Shown here: piece by piece, positions 46,501 to 59,290 of the stretch
Layout of the letters: each line of letters begins with the position of its first letter
Position numbering within the stretch: position 1 is the first letter of the stretch
Source: Trema orientale
Lineage: Eukaryota > Streptophyta > Magnoliopsida > Rosales > Cannabaceae
NCBI GenBank assembly: GCA_002914845.1
Contig: JXTC01000005.1
Span: forward strand, 797,904-861,903
Direction: 5' to 3'
Length of the DNA stretch: 64,000 nt
Position numbers and translations under genes: made by a program
Notes under the pieces: generated by a model
Databases searched by the model: none
The model's input: only the letters and a program-made list of their open reading frames with translations
What the model was told of the DNA's origin: nothing

Positions 46501-48623
46501 ATGCACTCAAAAAACTATCAAGGAAAGACACCAGGAACTACAATAGAAAAGAAAACAGAACAATGCCCTCAAACCACAGATAAAGGATATTTAAGAATGA
46601 AAGGCCATAGCTTCAATAACACAGAAAAAATGGAATATAGCACACTACCCAAATCAAGTAACTATAACAATGCAATCACAAATATCATAAAGTCGGGCGG
46701 AAGGCATCCTTCCTGTATATTTACCAAACTGGTATCAATGTAAGCAAGCATGATTCTAATCATATAAGGCTAATGTTGCCCTACGATATCACACTAGGGA
46801 ATGCTAAAAATTCAACTTTGGGCCAGTGAGTGTAGACAAACTTGCCGTTGACACATTCTTCATAAGAACCTAAATTTCCATGATACAAACAGCTGATCTT
46901 ATTTCTTACATAAATGGGGACTCTCCAAAAAATTCATATGACATAAAGAAATAATCATAATTGTAATAACTGTCACAAATCCTAGAACTATCAGAAATCC
47001 CAATTTCAATATCCAACATAGTTCACCTCAAATCTGTGATTGTTATCTGAAATACAATATTAACCACAATGAGATAAATCTTTCAATTTTTCATCCAGAT
47101 TTTGAAGAATTTCTCTATAAGTTCGCACATCCATAATCTCAAAATCGCTCGAGCAGATTGAAGTTGAGCCCTTGACCACTTGGTTAGATAATATTTTAAA
47201 AAAATATGCCACTAGAAATCCTTAAATATTGCCCAAGCATTCAGAGCTCCCTTCATTTACCGTCCATACTCATTCCAAACTCAAGCTAAATAAACATAAA
47301 ATAGTTAGTATCCAAAACACACACCTACTAGCCGTTTCCATCCTAGAAGAGAATTCCTAGAAGTCCGTATACTTCATCAAGCAATCCAGCAGTTCTAAAC
47401 TATCTAGAAACTAAAATATAAACTAGGTGATAGGGGAATATTGGAACTCAATCATCTAGCAATGGCGGGTGATCGAAATGAGACTAAGAAAATTGAGCAT
47501 TCCAACTCTAATCCCTAAATTTCAGGCAAGTAAAGTGCCTAAACATACACTCAAAGAGCAAAAGAGGCCACGAGTCCAAGAAGTCTAGTTCCTAAAAACT
47601 ATGAACAAGAAAGCAACTTAAAGAAGTCCCAATTTCGTCAAACCTGCTACAAGCAACACATTGAAGACGGCTGGGCTTTCCATTCTCCAAGTAGTTCTTC
47701 CTCTGGTTCGCGCTTTCGTTAATCAACTTGGCAAAGCGAAGAAACGCTTTCTTTAGCTCACACTGGTCGACTTCAAGATGCTTATGGCTCACTTGATCAC
47801 CGCCACTACCAGAAGCTTGCCTAAGACCTACATTATCATAACCCCCAACAGTCCTCATATACTTATTAGCTCTAGAATCTTCACCATTGTTTCCGGCCGA
47901 AAAATCGGCACCGCGAGGGCCCGGAAAACCATTCGGATTCCCATACGGCAAGTACTGCGGCTGCTGCTGCTGCCTACGTTTGGCGAAATCCTCTTTCTCC
48001 TTCTCTTCCTCCTCCGTATATTTCCTCTTCATGGACGACGACCCTTCACCGGGTCCACGCCCGTCAAGCCCGAGAGAATTCCAGTAATCCTGGTTCCGGT
48101 TAAACCCTCCGGGACTCACCGGTCCGCCGGGCTGTGGCAACCGCCGGTCCAACCCGCCCAATTCCGGACCCGGGGGCGGCAAGAACCGCCCGACCGGGAA
48201 TTCTCGGTAATCCGGAGGGAGAGCGAAGTAAGACCGGACACTACCGTCGGCGAGGACGATCGTGCGGCGTTCAAGCATGTGGAACCCATAAGCCGGCTGC
48301 GGCGGCTGGCCCAGGGCGGCGGGGTCCGGGAACGGAAATTGATGAGATCCGGGGGAAGGGAGCGGGGCCGATGGGTTGGCGGAGCGGTCGGTTGTGGTGG
48401 GCTTGGGATGGGCGGGGCTGGGAGTTGGGGCGGGCTTGGGAGAGGAGTCCTTGTTGGGTTTGGGGAGTTTGGGCTCGGAGGCGGGAGGTTTGGTGGTTGC
48501 GGTGGTGGTGGTGGTTGATGAGGGTGGGTCCCAGCGGGACTTACGGTGGGAGGCGGAGGTTGCGGTTGAAGAAGAAGATGGCTTGTGGGACGAGCCTTTG
48601 GGATGATGGGAACCTCCGGCCAT
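40513..48623 (-). CDS. XS-domain protein with N-terminal disordered region
   Basis: Three coding exons: 47644-48623, 42840-43147 and 40513-40871, together 1,647 nt and 548 residues. Introns are long (about 4.5 and 2.0 kb). Residues 1 to about 270 are Ser/Pro/Gly/Thr-rich with short tracts and no fold visible. A zinc-finger-like set C322, C325, H336, H341 (CVAC...THSLIMH) is split by intron 1. The XS domain follows (about 350-515), with LGLHKALCVLMGWNYSKPP, VIWPPMVIIHNT, GHLGITLVKFSSDQAGL and the NHGRKAW block. XS domains occur in plant SGS3-like RNA-silencing proteins and bind RNA, but this protein lacks the XH domain and SGS3 coiled coils I would expect, so a silencing role is not claimed. 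A homologue at At3g22430 is recalled from the matching block. Confidence 0.85.
43671..43818 (-). mobile_element. tRNA-derived SINE in XS-gene intron 1
   Basis: On the minus strand the element begins ACACCCATGAGGGTCGAGTGG, with an A-box-like GGTCGAGTGGTCAG and, about 40 bases on, the B-box GGGGTTCGATTC. It ends in an A-rich GAAAAGAAAAAA tail. The flanks on the plus strand, TAGCCAACTTTT (from 43661) and TAGCCAATCTTTT (43819-43831), look like a slightly eroded target-site duplication of about 12 bp. Promoter boxes, A-rich tail and duplication together support a SINE inserted in the gene's own orientation. I did not match it to a named family. Confidence 0.65.
44728..44876. repeat. Degenerate tandem duplication (about 70-bp period)
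   Basis: ACACATAAATATAATAA followed by a (C/T)CTGTC(T/C)ACCTGAATCCTA block occurs at about 44757 and again at about 44827, with several changes; a weaker third start is visible near 44728. It lies in intron 1 of the XS gene. Confidence 0.6.
45064..45092. repeat. (TA)n microsatellite
   Basis: TA dinucleotide tract in intron 1 of the XS gene. Confidence 0.8.
45355..45428. repeat. 37-bp tandem duplication
   Basis: Units 45355-45391 and 45392-45428 begin AATCCTAATTTCT and end ACTCCACATG, and differ by a single base. The repeat lies in intron 1 of the XS gene. Confidence 0.9.
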
Positions 48624-50961
48624 CTTCCGGAACTTCGCAGCAGCTAGGGTTTCGGACTATATATGTATATGTGTGTATGTATGTGTATATATATATATAT
48701 ATATATATAGGAGTCAGAATTGCCGGGAAAATCGATGAGATTTGGGGAAGAAAATCATGGACGTGCAGCCATGCCCATGGCCCTATATATCTCAAGACTT
48801 TTTTGAGTCTTTAACGACGATGGAGATTCATTTTAAAGAAAAAAACGAGGCGTCGTTTACAAGTGAAGAAAAAGCAATGTTAATGTCTTTTTTTTTTTTT
48901 TTTTTTGAAAAAATAATTTATTTAGGCGAAGGGTTAATATTATTTTTAGTAATATGATATTTTAGGGGGTTCTACTGTAGGAGAGGGGGGCAAAATCACT
49001 TCACAGGGGCATTGTCTGAGCTCTCAGATAAGAAAAAAAACGAAAAAATAAATAAATAAAAAAAAAAAAGCAAAATGTGGATAAGCACTAATTCTATAAA
49101 TGAAAAAAAAATGATTTTAATTCATAGATTATCATAATAAACTCATTTTCTTTTATTTTGAAAAATAATAAACATGATTTGAATGGTATTTTTTTCCCTT
49201 TGAAATGGTATTGTTCTATTAAATATAAAATTAATTATAGAGATAAACTCTACAGATAGATCAAGACCAGGAAAAAAAAAAAACAAATTTAGTTGAGAAA
49301 TTCTTCGGATGAACGAGAAAAGTGAAAACTAAATTCGAGGTTTCTTGATATCTCCCCGAAGCCTGAGATTGTTACATAATTGGCAATAATTAATTACGGA
49401 AGCTAGTTCTTTCCTTTATTTATCGAGTCAGTCACAATTTTTTCGTTATCATGGAGACCTTGGTGGTAGAAATTGTCTCATTTTTCAAATTTATGGGATT
49501 AAGAATTGTCATCTGCTTCCTCAAGTCTCCAATTTACTTGTTCCTCTAATTTTTTAATTTTTTTTTTCCAAAAACATAAATCTAATAACTGGCTAAAATA
49601 TTTTAACATAATTTTTATAATCTTTAACCTGTGTTTGTTTAAGGTTTATTTCTCCCTTTAGATATATGATCAAAATCATTTTTTCTTTTTCAGTTTTCTT
49701 GTTATAATTGGTTTTTTCCCCTTTAAATAGGTAACATTAAATGAGGCAAAGTCCATAACAAATATTATAGTCATTATTTCTTAACCAATAAAATCTATTT
49801 GAATCTACCTTACAGATAGGAGGCATTTTGCCCCTCCTATACAAGAATTTACCTGATATTTTAAGTACTAAGTAATACGTTTATTTATTTAAAAAAAAAA
49901 AAAGAGGTACCAAGTCTTGTGATATTTTAAGTACTAAATAATGACTAAAATCATGGTCAAAAGGATAGCGGAATGGTAATCATCAATGCGAAAATCCGAG
50001 TTCAAATGTACATATACAAATATTAGATAAAATGGAATTTAGGTATAACTAACAAACTAAATGTAGGATTAATAAATTAAAAAAGAAAAAAGAAAGGAAA
50101 TTAGTTTTTTTATGAAAACAAAAAACAAAAAACAAAAACAACAATTTTACTCAGAGAGAAATCATAGTAAACGACATTTGTTTTTTTAGGTAATTTTGAT
50201 TATGCGAAGGAAATGTCATTCATGACTGACATTGTGATTTTGAAGATGACCTAAGTGACGAAAGCTCGAGTTCGTGGAGGAGCAACTAGCACCAGCAGTC
50301 AGTTCATAGACTGACTACCCTTCATAAAATCACGAGTTCATCACGGATTCACAATCTCACATACTCACTATGTGTAAGTGGGTTCACACCCATTACTCAT
50401 TCCCATTTTAAATCCCAACATCGAAATTAGCAAGACCAGTTATTTATTGATGAACAGGTTCAAGGACTTGGTAAATGACAGATTATAGTATCTTTATCAC
50501 TATAGTCGACGTTGCAGAAATTTTAGTATTTTGATTATGAAAAGACTTAATAACAACCATCTTAGCTAAAGATCAAGGTCTCATTCTGTTCTCCTATTTT
50601 ATAAGTCAATGACAACCCAATAAAGGGTTCGAATCTACCATGGAGATATAATGGAAGACTTCATCCGTATAAAAGATGATATACGAGGACACAAGGGCAT
50701 AAAAGACGAGTTGTGAAAAGTTGATCAGCATGCAATGAGCTGACTTTACTGAAATAAAAATTCTATCATATAAATGATTAACGCAATTGCACACCAAATC
50801 CTTAAATAAAAACAAGAAGTCAATAGAAAGGAATAGAAGCCCCACCTAGACATACTGCATAAGTCACCAAAGCACAAGTTCCTTACAATGATGGTAAACT
50901 AAACAAAGTAAAATGTAGAGCAAAACTTGGCAGCAAAACATTTGACATCGGAGAATCGAAC
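48624..50961. other. Spacer between XS gene and RPS18
   Basis: The left end is the XS leader, with a (TA)n/(TG)n block at about 48658-48708. The middle is the Mutator-like element 48965-49853. The rest is AT-rich. A weak tRNA-like pair of boxes occurs near 49967-50015, and the RPS18 3' UTR is at the right end. No gene seen. Confidence 0.5.
48965..49853. mobile_element. Candidate Mutator-like non-autonomous element, about 889 bp
   Basis: GATATTTTA flanks both sides (48956-48964 and 49855-49863; TGATATTTTA if ten bases are counted). The left end, GG...TTCTACTGTAGGAGAGGGG then GCAAAAT, is mirrored by the inverted right end, which reads TTCTTGTATAGGAGGGGCAA then AAT on the other strand, so imperfect terminal inverted repeats are present. 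No transposase-like coding. The same flank sequence recurs at about 49919, which weakens the duplication as proof. Confidence 0.5.
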
Positions 50962-52386
<1,425 letters not shown>

Positions 52387-53429
52387 GGTTAAGGGTTTTT
52401 CTTCTGTGCTCACACTCTCTCTCTCTCTTACTTTCTCTCTCTGAGAGCAGCGGAAGGGAACGCAGCGGAGGAGGAGTAAGGAAGATTTGTGAAGATAGGT
52501 TTTAAAGTGTTAGGGTTGGCAAAACAAAAACCCTAGACGGGAATTATACAATACAGTTAAGTGATATAGATGGAGAAGTATTAGCCGTTGGATGAGATTG
52601 CAAGGGACTTAGTGGCCGTCGATTGTTGGACAAAGTTTGGAGGGCCCCACGTAAATGTTAGAGCCACGTCACCTTAGGCAGAGAGTTTTTGGTCAACTTT
52701 TGAAATCTCTTATTACGAACGGGGTTCTTTTGCATTTTCAGAAAAGTTAGGGGGAAATGGGCAATTAAACAAAAATATTTCTCATCAAGTGTGTCAGTGT
52801 TCCTTTGGATAAAACCAAACGAAAGTATAAAAAAGCTGAGGCAGAGATATGCAGAAAGCAAGGGGAGGGTAAGGCAACGAAGGTATGCATTGGCCTGTAT
52901 TTCAAAATACCCGCTTCTCTCTTTCTGCCAATTTTTCTGAATATTTACCCAAAATTTACTTTTTTCGGTTTTTAACAACACTGAAAATTAGTAGTTAGAA
53001 TTTTATCAAATACTTCACTACTAAATAAATTTTTGTTAAAGATTATGGTATTGAATTTGTTGTCTCTCCCCAAGAACTTGTGAATTGCTGTATCTTTTTT
53101 TTTTTAAGCTTGTTCCTTTTTTTTTTTTTGGTTATTTTAACTATTGGGTTTTGTTCTTCTGATATCATTTGCAATTGGGTGTCTGGGAATATTGATTCTG
53201 TATGCGAAATGTGACTAAAGTAATAGATACATAAATAAGGAATTTTCATATTCTTGTTCAGGAACAATTTTCATGGCATATTTAATATAAGATAAGGAAT
53301 GGTTGGACTAATTATGGTGTTCATGAAGGTCAAGTTCCATACATTTGGGGCAGCATGGTTCAAGAGATTGCTGCAGTTGTAGAGAACACAGTGGACATAG
53401 CTAATTTGGTCTGAGATTGATGAACAGTG
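52387..53429. other. Shared upstream region of RPS18 and PSB27-H2
   Basis: A roughly 1-kb divergent promoter region. It has a CT/AG-rich leader tract next to RPS18 (about 52415-52445), telo-boxes (separate entry) and two T-runs near 53095-53130. The PSB27-H2 transcription start cannot be placed. Confidence 0.5.
52511..52536 (-). promoter_or_regulatory. Pair of inverted telo-box motifs upstream of RPS18
   Basis: TAGGGTT (52511-52517) and AAACCCTAG (about 52528-52536) face each other, about 125-150 bases upstream of the RPS18 ATG. Telo-boxes (AAACCCTA) are a known feature of plant ribosomal-protein promoters. Another AAACCCTAA lies in intron 1 near 52295. Confidence 0.5.
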
Positions 53430-54471
53430 ATGGCTGCAGTTATTCTTTCGGCAAAGATTTGTTCCCTTGGGATATCCAAAACGACTGAGAGAACTCTCAA
53501 ACCTGTTGATGAATGTAAGAAAACAAAATTTTGCTTTGTTTGTGTAGGAATATTATAGTAAGAAGCTGAAAGTTCAAATGTTTTGGTGGATTCCCAAAAC
53601 GTTTATGCATGGTTCATGACAAAATAGAAAACATTTTTCACATGAAGACTCAACTGTATAGTTTTGGTTCTTCCCTTGACTTTGGTGGTGGAATAGATGT
53701 GCTAACAAAGATAGTATAGAACTAGCATTTTCCGGAAAGCTCGAATAGAATATAACGAGTTTTTATGAGATTTTCTCCTAATACGGATGTCCCTCATTAG
53801 AACATCTTTCTCTCTGACAGTTCTTTTGCAAACATAACAGATAGATCGTGTCATGTTATAATACCATTCCAAGAAGTTTCACCCGGCCGCCGGAGAGCTT
53901 TATTTTGTGGTGCTGCCTCAATTTTAGCTGTTGTTACCTTCAACTGTGGCTTGGTTCCATCACTGGCTTGGGCTGAGGACAAGTCAAGTGGCCAAGAAGA
54001 GGATGAGGATGCAGGAGTGATAGGGGCCATCAAATCACTGTTTGATCCAAATGAGAAAACCAAGTCTGGAAAAGAGTTGCCGAAGGGTTACCTTAAGTCA
54101 GCAAGAGAAGTAGTGAAGAATCTCCGGGAGTCATTGAAGGAAGATCCTAGAGATAATGCCAAGTTTAGACGTACTGCAGATGCAGCAAAGGAGGCGATTC
54201 GAGAGTACTTGAGCAACTGGAGGGGACAACAAACCGTGGCTGGAGAGGTATTTTTGATTAACTTAGCAACAAGCAAGAATATTCAGACTTAATTTACTGA
54301 AAGACTTGATTCTCATGTATGGCTCATTGGCAGGAATCTTATGTTGAGCTTGAGAAAGCAATCAGATCCTTAGCCAGCTTTTACTCGAAAGCAGGCCCGT
54401 CGGCTGCCCTTCCAGAGGAAGTCAAGTCTGAAATATTGAAGGATTTAGATACAGCTGAAGAGTTTTTGTAG
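53430..54471 (+). CDS. LPA19: Photosystem II assembly protein PSB27-H2 (LPA19), chloroplast lumen
   Basis: Three exons: 53430-53514, 53841-54247 and 54334-54471; 630 nt, 209 residues. Residues 1-44 form a plastid transit peptide. Next come RRR at 45-47, a hydrophobic stretch (48-66) and an AWA cleavage site (71-73), a bipartite thylakoid-lumen targeting signal. The mature part is a Psb27 four-helix domain with GAIKSLFDPNEKTKSGKELP, SAREVVKNLRESLKEDPRDN, REYLSNWRGQQTVAGEESYV and a C-terminal DTAEEFL. The FDPNEKTKSGKELPK segment and C-terminus point to the LPA19 (H2) branch, which assists C-terminal processing of the D1 precursor, and not to PSB27-H1, which acts in repair. Exon 2 uses the acceptor AACATAACAG; the nearer upstream CTGACAG would give a stop. 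Arabidopsis LPA19 lies elsewhere (At1g05385). Confidence 0.9.
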
Positions 54472-55066
54472 CCAATTCTGTAGCCAATATGATTAAGTTT
54501 ATATATTCAGGAAAGCAAACCATAACCCTATTTTCATGCACCTATTCATCTCCTAATCAAATTATATGAGCCCGTTTGTTTCTATGCCGTGTGTATCACA
54601 TTTGACAAACGGAATTATCCTGAAGCTAAGGAAACCGAAAAACAAAAAAAAAAAATGGAGATCGGAACAGAACCTAAAATCTAAATAATTAAATATGTTA
54701 GTGCTGGAAAAATTCAAACGATCACATTCAACAAAACTAATAAATTGGCAAAAAGATCACCATCAATAATTAAGAGCCTAAAAGGTCTATAGTACAACAA
54801 TGGGAACAGGAGACTGGCTCAAGAATATGATTACTATACAACAGTTCTTCCAGGAGCGCGAAACTTATTATTCGAACAACCATCTTATGTTCTTATTCAT
54901 GTAGAATTTGTCACCGGAACCCTTCAACCAGGCCGCATCAAGCCTTGACAACGTATATACCAAACTGAATCTTCACGATTTTGTGCTTCAATAAAATGAC
55001 GACAAAGGCTATGCATTTCTACCATTTCGCTTAGACATAGCCTTCTTGTTGTGATTATAGAAAGTA
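54472..55066. other. Spacer between convergent PSB27-H2 and HISN5
   Basis: Contains the 3' UTRs of both genes and an A-rich patch near 54640. Nothing else recognised. Confidence 0.5.
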
Positions 55067-57526
55067 TCAAGAACGTGACAGAACACCTTTTGAACTGCAA
55101 AAGAGGAAAGACCATACTGTTTAGCAAGGTTAATTAATCAAGTTTGCAGGGATAGTCATAATTTCTAGCCTTTCCTTAGTTATCTACCAATTTATCAATT
55201 CAATAATAGACAAAGAACTGGACGTTCTGCAGCAACCAGTTATGTCTTGGCCTCAAAAAGTGTTCTAGAGTTTAATGAGAAATTATATGGCTTAAACAGA
55301 ACTATTTTCAGCCTCCACACCCCAAAAGAAAAGGCACAGCTATTTCAAAAAATATACTCTTATAAGGATAATATAATTTCAGTCTGAAAACATTGATATC
55401 AAACCTTGGTACAGTTCCTAGGCGACGTGGATCATACTCTGTTGCTTGTCGAAGAGCCCTGGCAAATGCTTTAAACGTTGCCTCAATAATATGATGAGAG
55501 TTTTTTCCAGCAAGCTGTTCACAGCCAAAAGTTAAAACTGTTTAGCCAAAAACTTAACAATGTTAAAGCCTCGTGGTGAATTCCGTATAAACACAGTAAG
55601 ATGAACGTAATTAACAAGTGTAAACATTTGATGCAAAACAAATGCTTTGAATTCTAAAATTTGAAAAAACCTCCAGTATCATTACCTGCCGGATGTGAAG
55701 TGTCATACCAGAAGTATTTACCAAGGACTGGAAAAAATGCTCCACCAACTATAGAAAGGCAAAGTTGAATTTAGTGAGAGGTGAATCTCAATAAATAAAA
55801 TATGTACATATATATAAATTCAACTAGGTAACATAAAGAAAGGAATTTGAACAGTGGGGAAGCCTCAACAGTGCTTTAGAGAATATAAAGAAAAGGTTAC
55901 CTGAGTATCATATGTTCCAACTCTCTGAGTAGGGATTTGCAAGTCATAACTCAAATGCGGTCGACCAGATAAATCCTGAAGAAAAACCTCCGACTATAAG
56001 TTAAAACAAGATTTCTACTTTAAGAATAAGTGTTCAAAAAATCATAGGAAAAAGGACACTAAAGTCCCTAAATTAAGAAATCCTATACAAAGCCATGCCT
56101 CTTGAAAAAACAGTATCACAAGCTTAAACCCCAATTATCACTGCTGTCAGATTCTAGAGTTCTCATTCGCAAATCTAATAGGCTTAAAAGCATACTAGAG
56201 AAATTCAGCTCATACGACAGGATTGATAATGGTATGTAAGTGGCTTACTCAATTACTTGTTCCGAAATATTCATATGATACAAAAGGTTAATCATGCCAA
56301 GTTAACTTCACCACTCCTAACAGTCATCAAAATATATCACCATACTATTAACATGATAACATAGAGCGTACCAGTGAGACATGTATCAGTGCTTCATCTA
56401 GAGGAGCAGAGAAGTCACCAAACCGATAAATTCCTTTCCTATCACCAAGAGCCTTCAGCAAAGCCTGCAAAAAAGGTAAAAAAGATTAACTCATCAAACT
56501 CTATGCGTAACACAGAAGCAAATTTCATTCTCATATCAGATTTCCACTTGTTTTAATTTTCAGTACCGTTCCAATAGCAAGAGCAACATCTTCATTTGTA
56601 TGATGATCATCAATGTGGATGTCACCAGTCGCCTTAACATGCACATCGAATAGCCCGTGCGAAGAAAGTTGCTAAACAAACAAATGAAACTTATACGTTT
56701 TAGGAAACCCAGATTCACAAGTTTGTTTTTCAAGGTCACATAGAAATGTGATTAAATCATCAATCAATACATATCGTATTATCCAAAGTAGAAAAATTTA
56801 AATCCTCAGTCACAAGGGAAGTAATTTTCCAACCACAACCACACACCCAGTTGTGAATAGCACATATGGCTTCTGAAATTACTCCAAACCAATATTTACA
56901 TACGTATATATACATATATATGGATTGAAATGTAAGCAATCTGAGAAACAAAACCCAGGAAAGTAAATGCATGTGCCATAATTTTCATATGAAATGAAGC
57001 AACTTTAATACATCTCAGAGTAAAACAAAATAAGTAAATAAATAAAAATAAATTAAATAAATTACTGACATCCAACATATGATCAAGGAAGGGAATGCCA
57101 GTATTACTATCAGCAACCCCAGAACCGTCCAAGTTTATTTTGACCGAAACATTGGTCTCCTTGGTCACCCTTTTGACTTCCCCAATTCGAGTCCCTGACC
57201 ATTCCAAGCCAAAAAAAAATTTAAAAGAAGTAGAAAAAAATTGAAAGTTGAAGAATAAGATTACAGATGGCGATGATACCAGAATCAACTAGGGTTGAAG
57301 TGGTTAAAGTAGAGCCATTCTCATTCTCATCGTTCCGAGAGGCGCAAGGGTTTATCTGAGAATCCATATACGTGACCTTGCTCCGATTCCGGGACAAATT
57401 GGAGCGTCCCAGAGTGAAGAGTGAAGGAGCTCTGTAACTGTAAGAAACCCTAGCTTTGGATTTGAGTGGCAGAGATGGCGATGGGCACCTGAGAAGAGGA
57501 GCAGTTGAAGTGGCAGAAAGCTCCAT
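55067..57526 (-). CDS. HISN5: Imidazoleglycerol-phosphate dehydratase, chloroplast
   Basis: Eight exons: 57280-57526, 57070-57194, 56567-56671, 56372-56464, 55901-55975, 55686-55748, 55405-55514, 55067-55094; 846 nt, 281 residues, phases consistent. The enzyme removes water from imidazoleglycerol phosphate, step six of histidine synthesis, in the plastid. Residues 1 to about 80 are a Ser/Arg/Pro-rich transit peptide. Metal-binding motifs are present: [33 protein letters not shown] and, near the C-terminus, [20 protein letters not shown]. The protein ends in SSKGVLSRS, after a 28-nt last exon. The two Arabidopsis copies, HISN5A (At3g22425) and HISN5B (At4g14910), sit one in each of the blocks matching this window. 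Confidence 0.97.
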
Positions 57527-59290
57527 TACAGTGAAGACAAGGCCAAAAAAACGAAAAAAAATGGGGCGAAGGCCGTGAAGCTAGAAGCTCTCAGGAGGCA
57601 TGGGGTGAAGCTTAGCTTCCGGTCTATATTTGGGTTTGGGCTTTTGGCGGAGCAAGACTATGGCCCATCAAATTAGATTCTTCCGGCCCTCTAGACTAGG
57701 CCCAACCCAACCATTTTCTTTTTCAATCCTTTTAACTCTAATTTTACATGGTTAAATTACAATTTTCCCTCTTTATATAATTGTGCCTTGTGTCTTGTTT
57801 GACTGGGACTAATTTATGAAAAAGGCAAACAAAGTGATAGATTTATGGGAACAACGGTGTTGAGTCTAATTCTTTAACCCAAAAAACCTTGTGTGACATG
57901 TTTTAGGCCGACAACTTGAAACTCGTAGCCGAATTATGCGTTAAAATCATATTAGAAGAAATAGTAAACAAACTAACTCATTCTTAGATTTAAGTTTCTA
58001 CAAATTGATCGTCAAGAAACATAATTTATAACTACATACAATCAAAAAATAAATGCAAAGTATAGGTTATAAAAATGTTACTAAGCCTTCACAAATAGTG
58101 AGACCAAGAGAGCAGCGTAGTAAAATTAGTATGCAATTTAACCACTTACTCTCAGCTCTATTTAAAAAATTTTAAGCACATTCATTTGCTCTGATAGGAA
58201 ATAAGAAATGGTTCTCCTACATCTTTTTATTCACAACCAAAAAAAAAAAAAATGCAGCAGCACACGCACGCACACACACACAATAGTATGGATGACTTTG
58301 TATAAAACATTTCCTTGGTTACAATTTACGAACAACAAAGACTATCTAAATAACAAAACTTGATGATACGAGAGTTGATGGAAATAGCCATATACATAGA
58401 AATGCTCATATATATCTTGCAAGCGACACGACTCTCACTGTCTAATACAATCTACATGTCTAGAAAAACACTTGAGAAATCTTGTGTGCAAAATAATGCA
58501 CGAAAGAACTTTTTCAATGGAAGAATCCCTTTTCCGACCATAATACCACGGGCATTCAACCATAAACTTAAGTTAGCCCCAGTTACAAAATTCTGAATCC
58601 TTGATATAAGCTCAAGAAAAAATCAAGTAGCGTAGAGTTTCGCAAAGTCTGACTACAAGCAAAAATTAGCTACTTGATGTACCATTGAAGAAAATCACAT
58701 CTTGTTGAACCAAAATCAGTTCTCATGAGCTTTTTCAGTTGTGTGCTGATGCTGGGACAGAGGTCAGGATTACCTCTAAAGCCTGCTAAACAGTCGACCT
58801 GCAAATTACTTAAGTCATGTACTGAGCAGGCATTAAAGAGAAAATTCTAACTCTGACATCCAGCATCCGTACCAAAGCAGCTCGTGACGGACTAGCTCAC
58901 ATATGTCTGCTTTCTATCCCCAGCAGAAAATTCAAAATCCACTAGAGGATAGCACTAAAGCAAAGCTACAGGCATCATCAGAAGCACATTTTGAAACTCT
59001 GAACTCTTAAGAAATAATCTTCAGGATCACCGAATATTATAAGAGAATTAAGCTTAGGGGTGCACCATTTTCCTCTAGAATGAATACCCTTTTATTCATG
59101 AAACTCGAAGTGAGCCACAAACATAAGCTCCAAGGCCCTGAAAACCATTAATGAATGAAAAATTCCTGTGTTGAGAGTGGAGGTGCAAAGATTGGCAAAG
59201 GTGCCATAGACGTATCCATTTAACCAGATTCAGATTTTCCCCTAAGATAATTACCCCTGTAACAATCACCAGATGCAAATGGAAAATACC
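57527..59290. other. HISN5 promoter and 3' region of the PHD/GNAT gene
   Basis: The first 200 bases hold TGGGCT/GGCCCA motifs. A CA-rich microsatellite lies at about 58262-58282. The right part is the 3' UTR of the PHD/GNAT gene. No other gene seen. Confidence 0.5.
57637..57704 (-). promoter_or_regulatory. Site II-like motifs upstream of HISN5
   Basis: TGGGCT at 57637 and GGCCCA at 57662 and 57699 lie 110-180 bases upstream of the HISN5 ATG. This is the same motif class as upstream of SECE1; binding is inferred only. Confidence 0.4.

Noticed and set aside
47778-48814. Plus-strand open frames of 226-246 codons opposite XS exon 1
   Set aside because: GC-rich antisense of the Pro/Ser/Gly-rich XS N-terminus, with no family similarity.
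49960-50030. tRNA-like boxes (TAGCGGAATGG and GAGTTCAAATG), considered as a SINE
   Set aside because: The B-box is poor and I found no tail or target duplication. Left unannotated as an element.
57724-58085. Possible fifth copy of the foldback MITE family (AAATGCAAAGTATAGGTTATAA near the right)
   Set aside because: Only a short stretch resembles the family end; the opposite end and a 9-bp duplication are missing.
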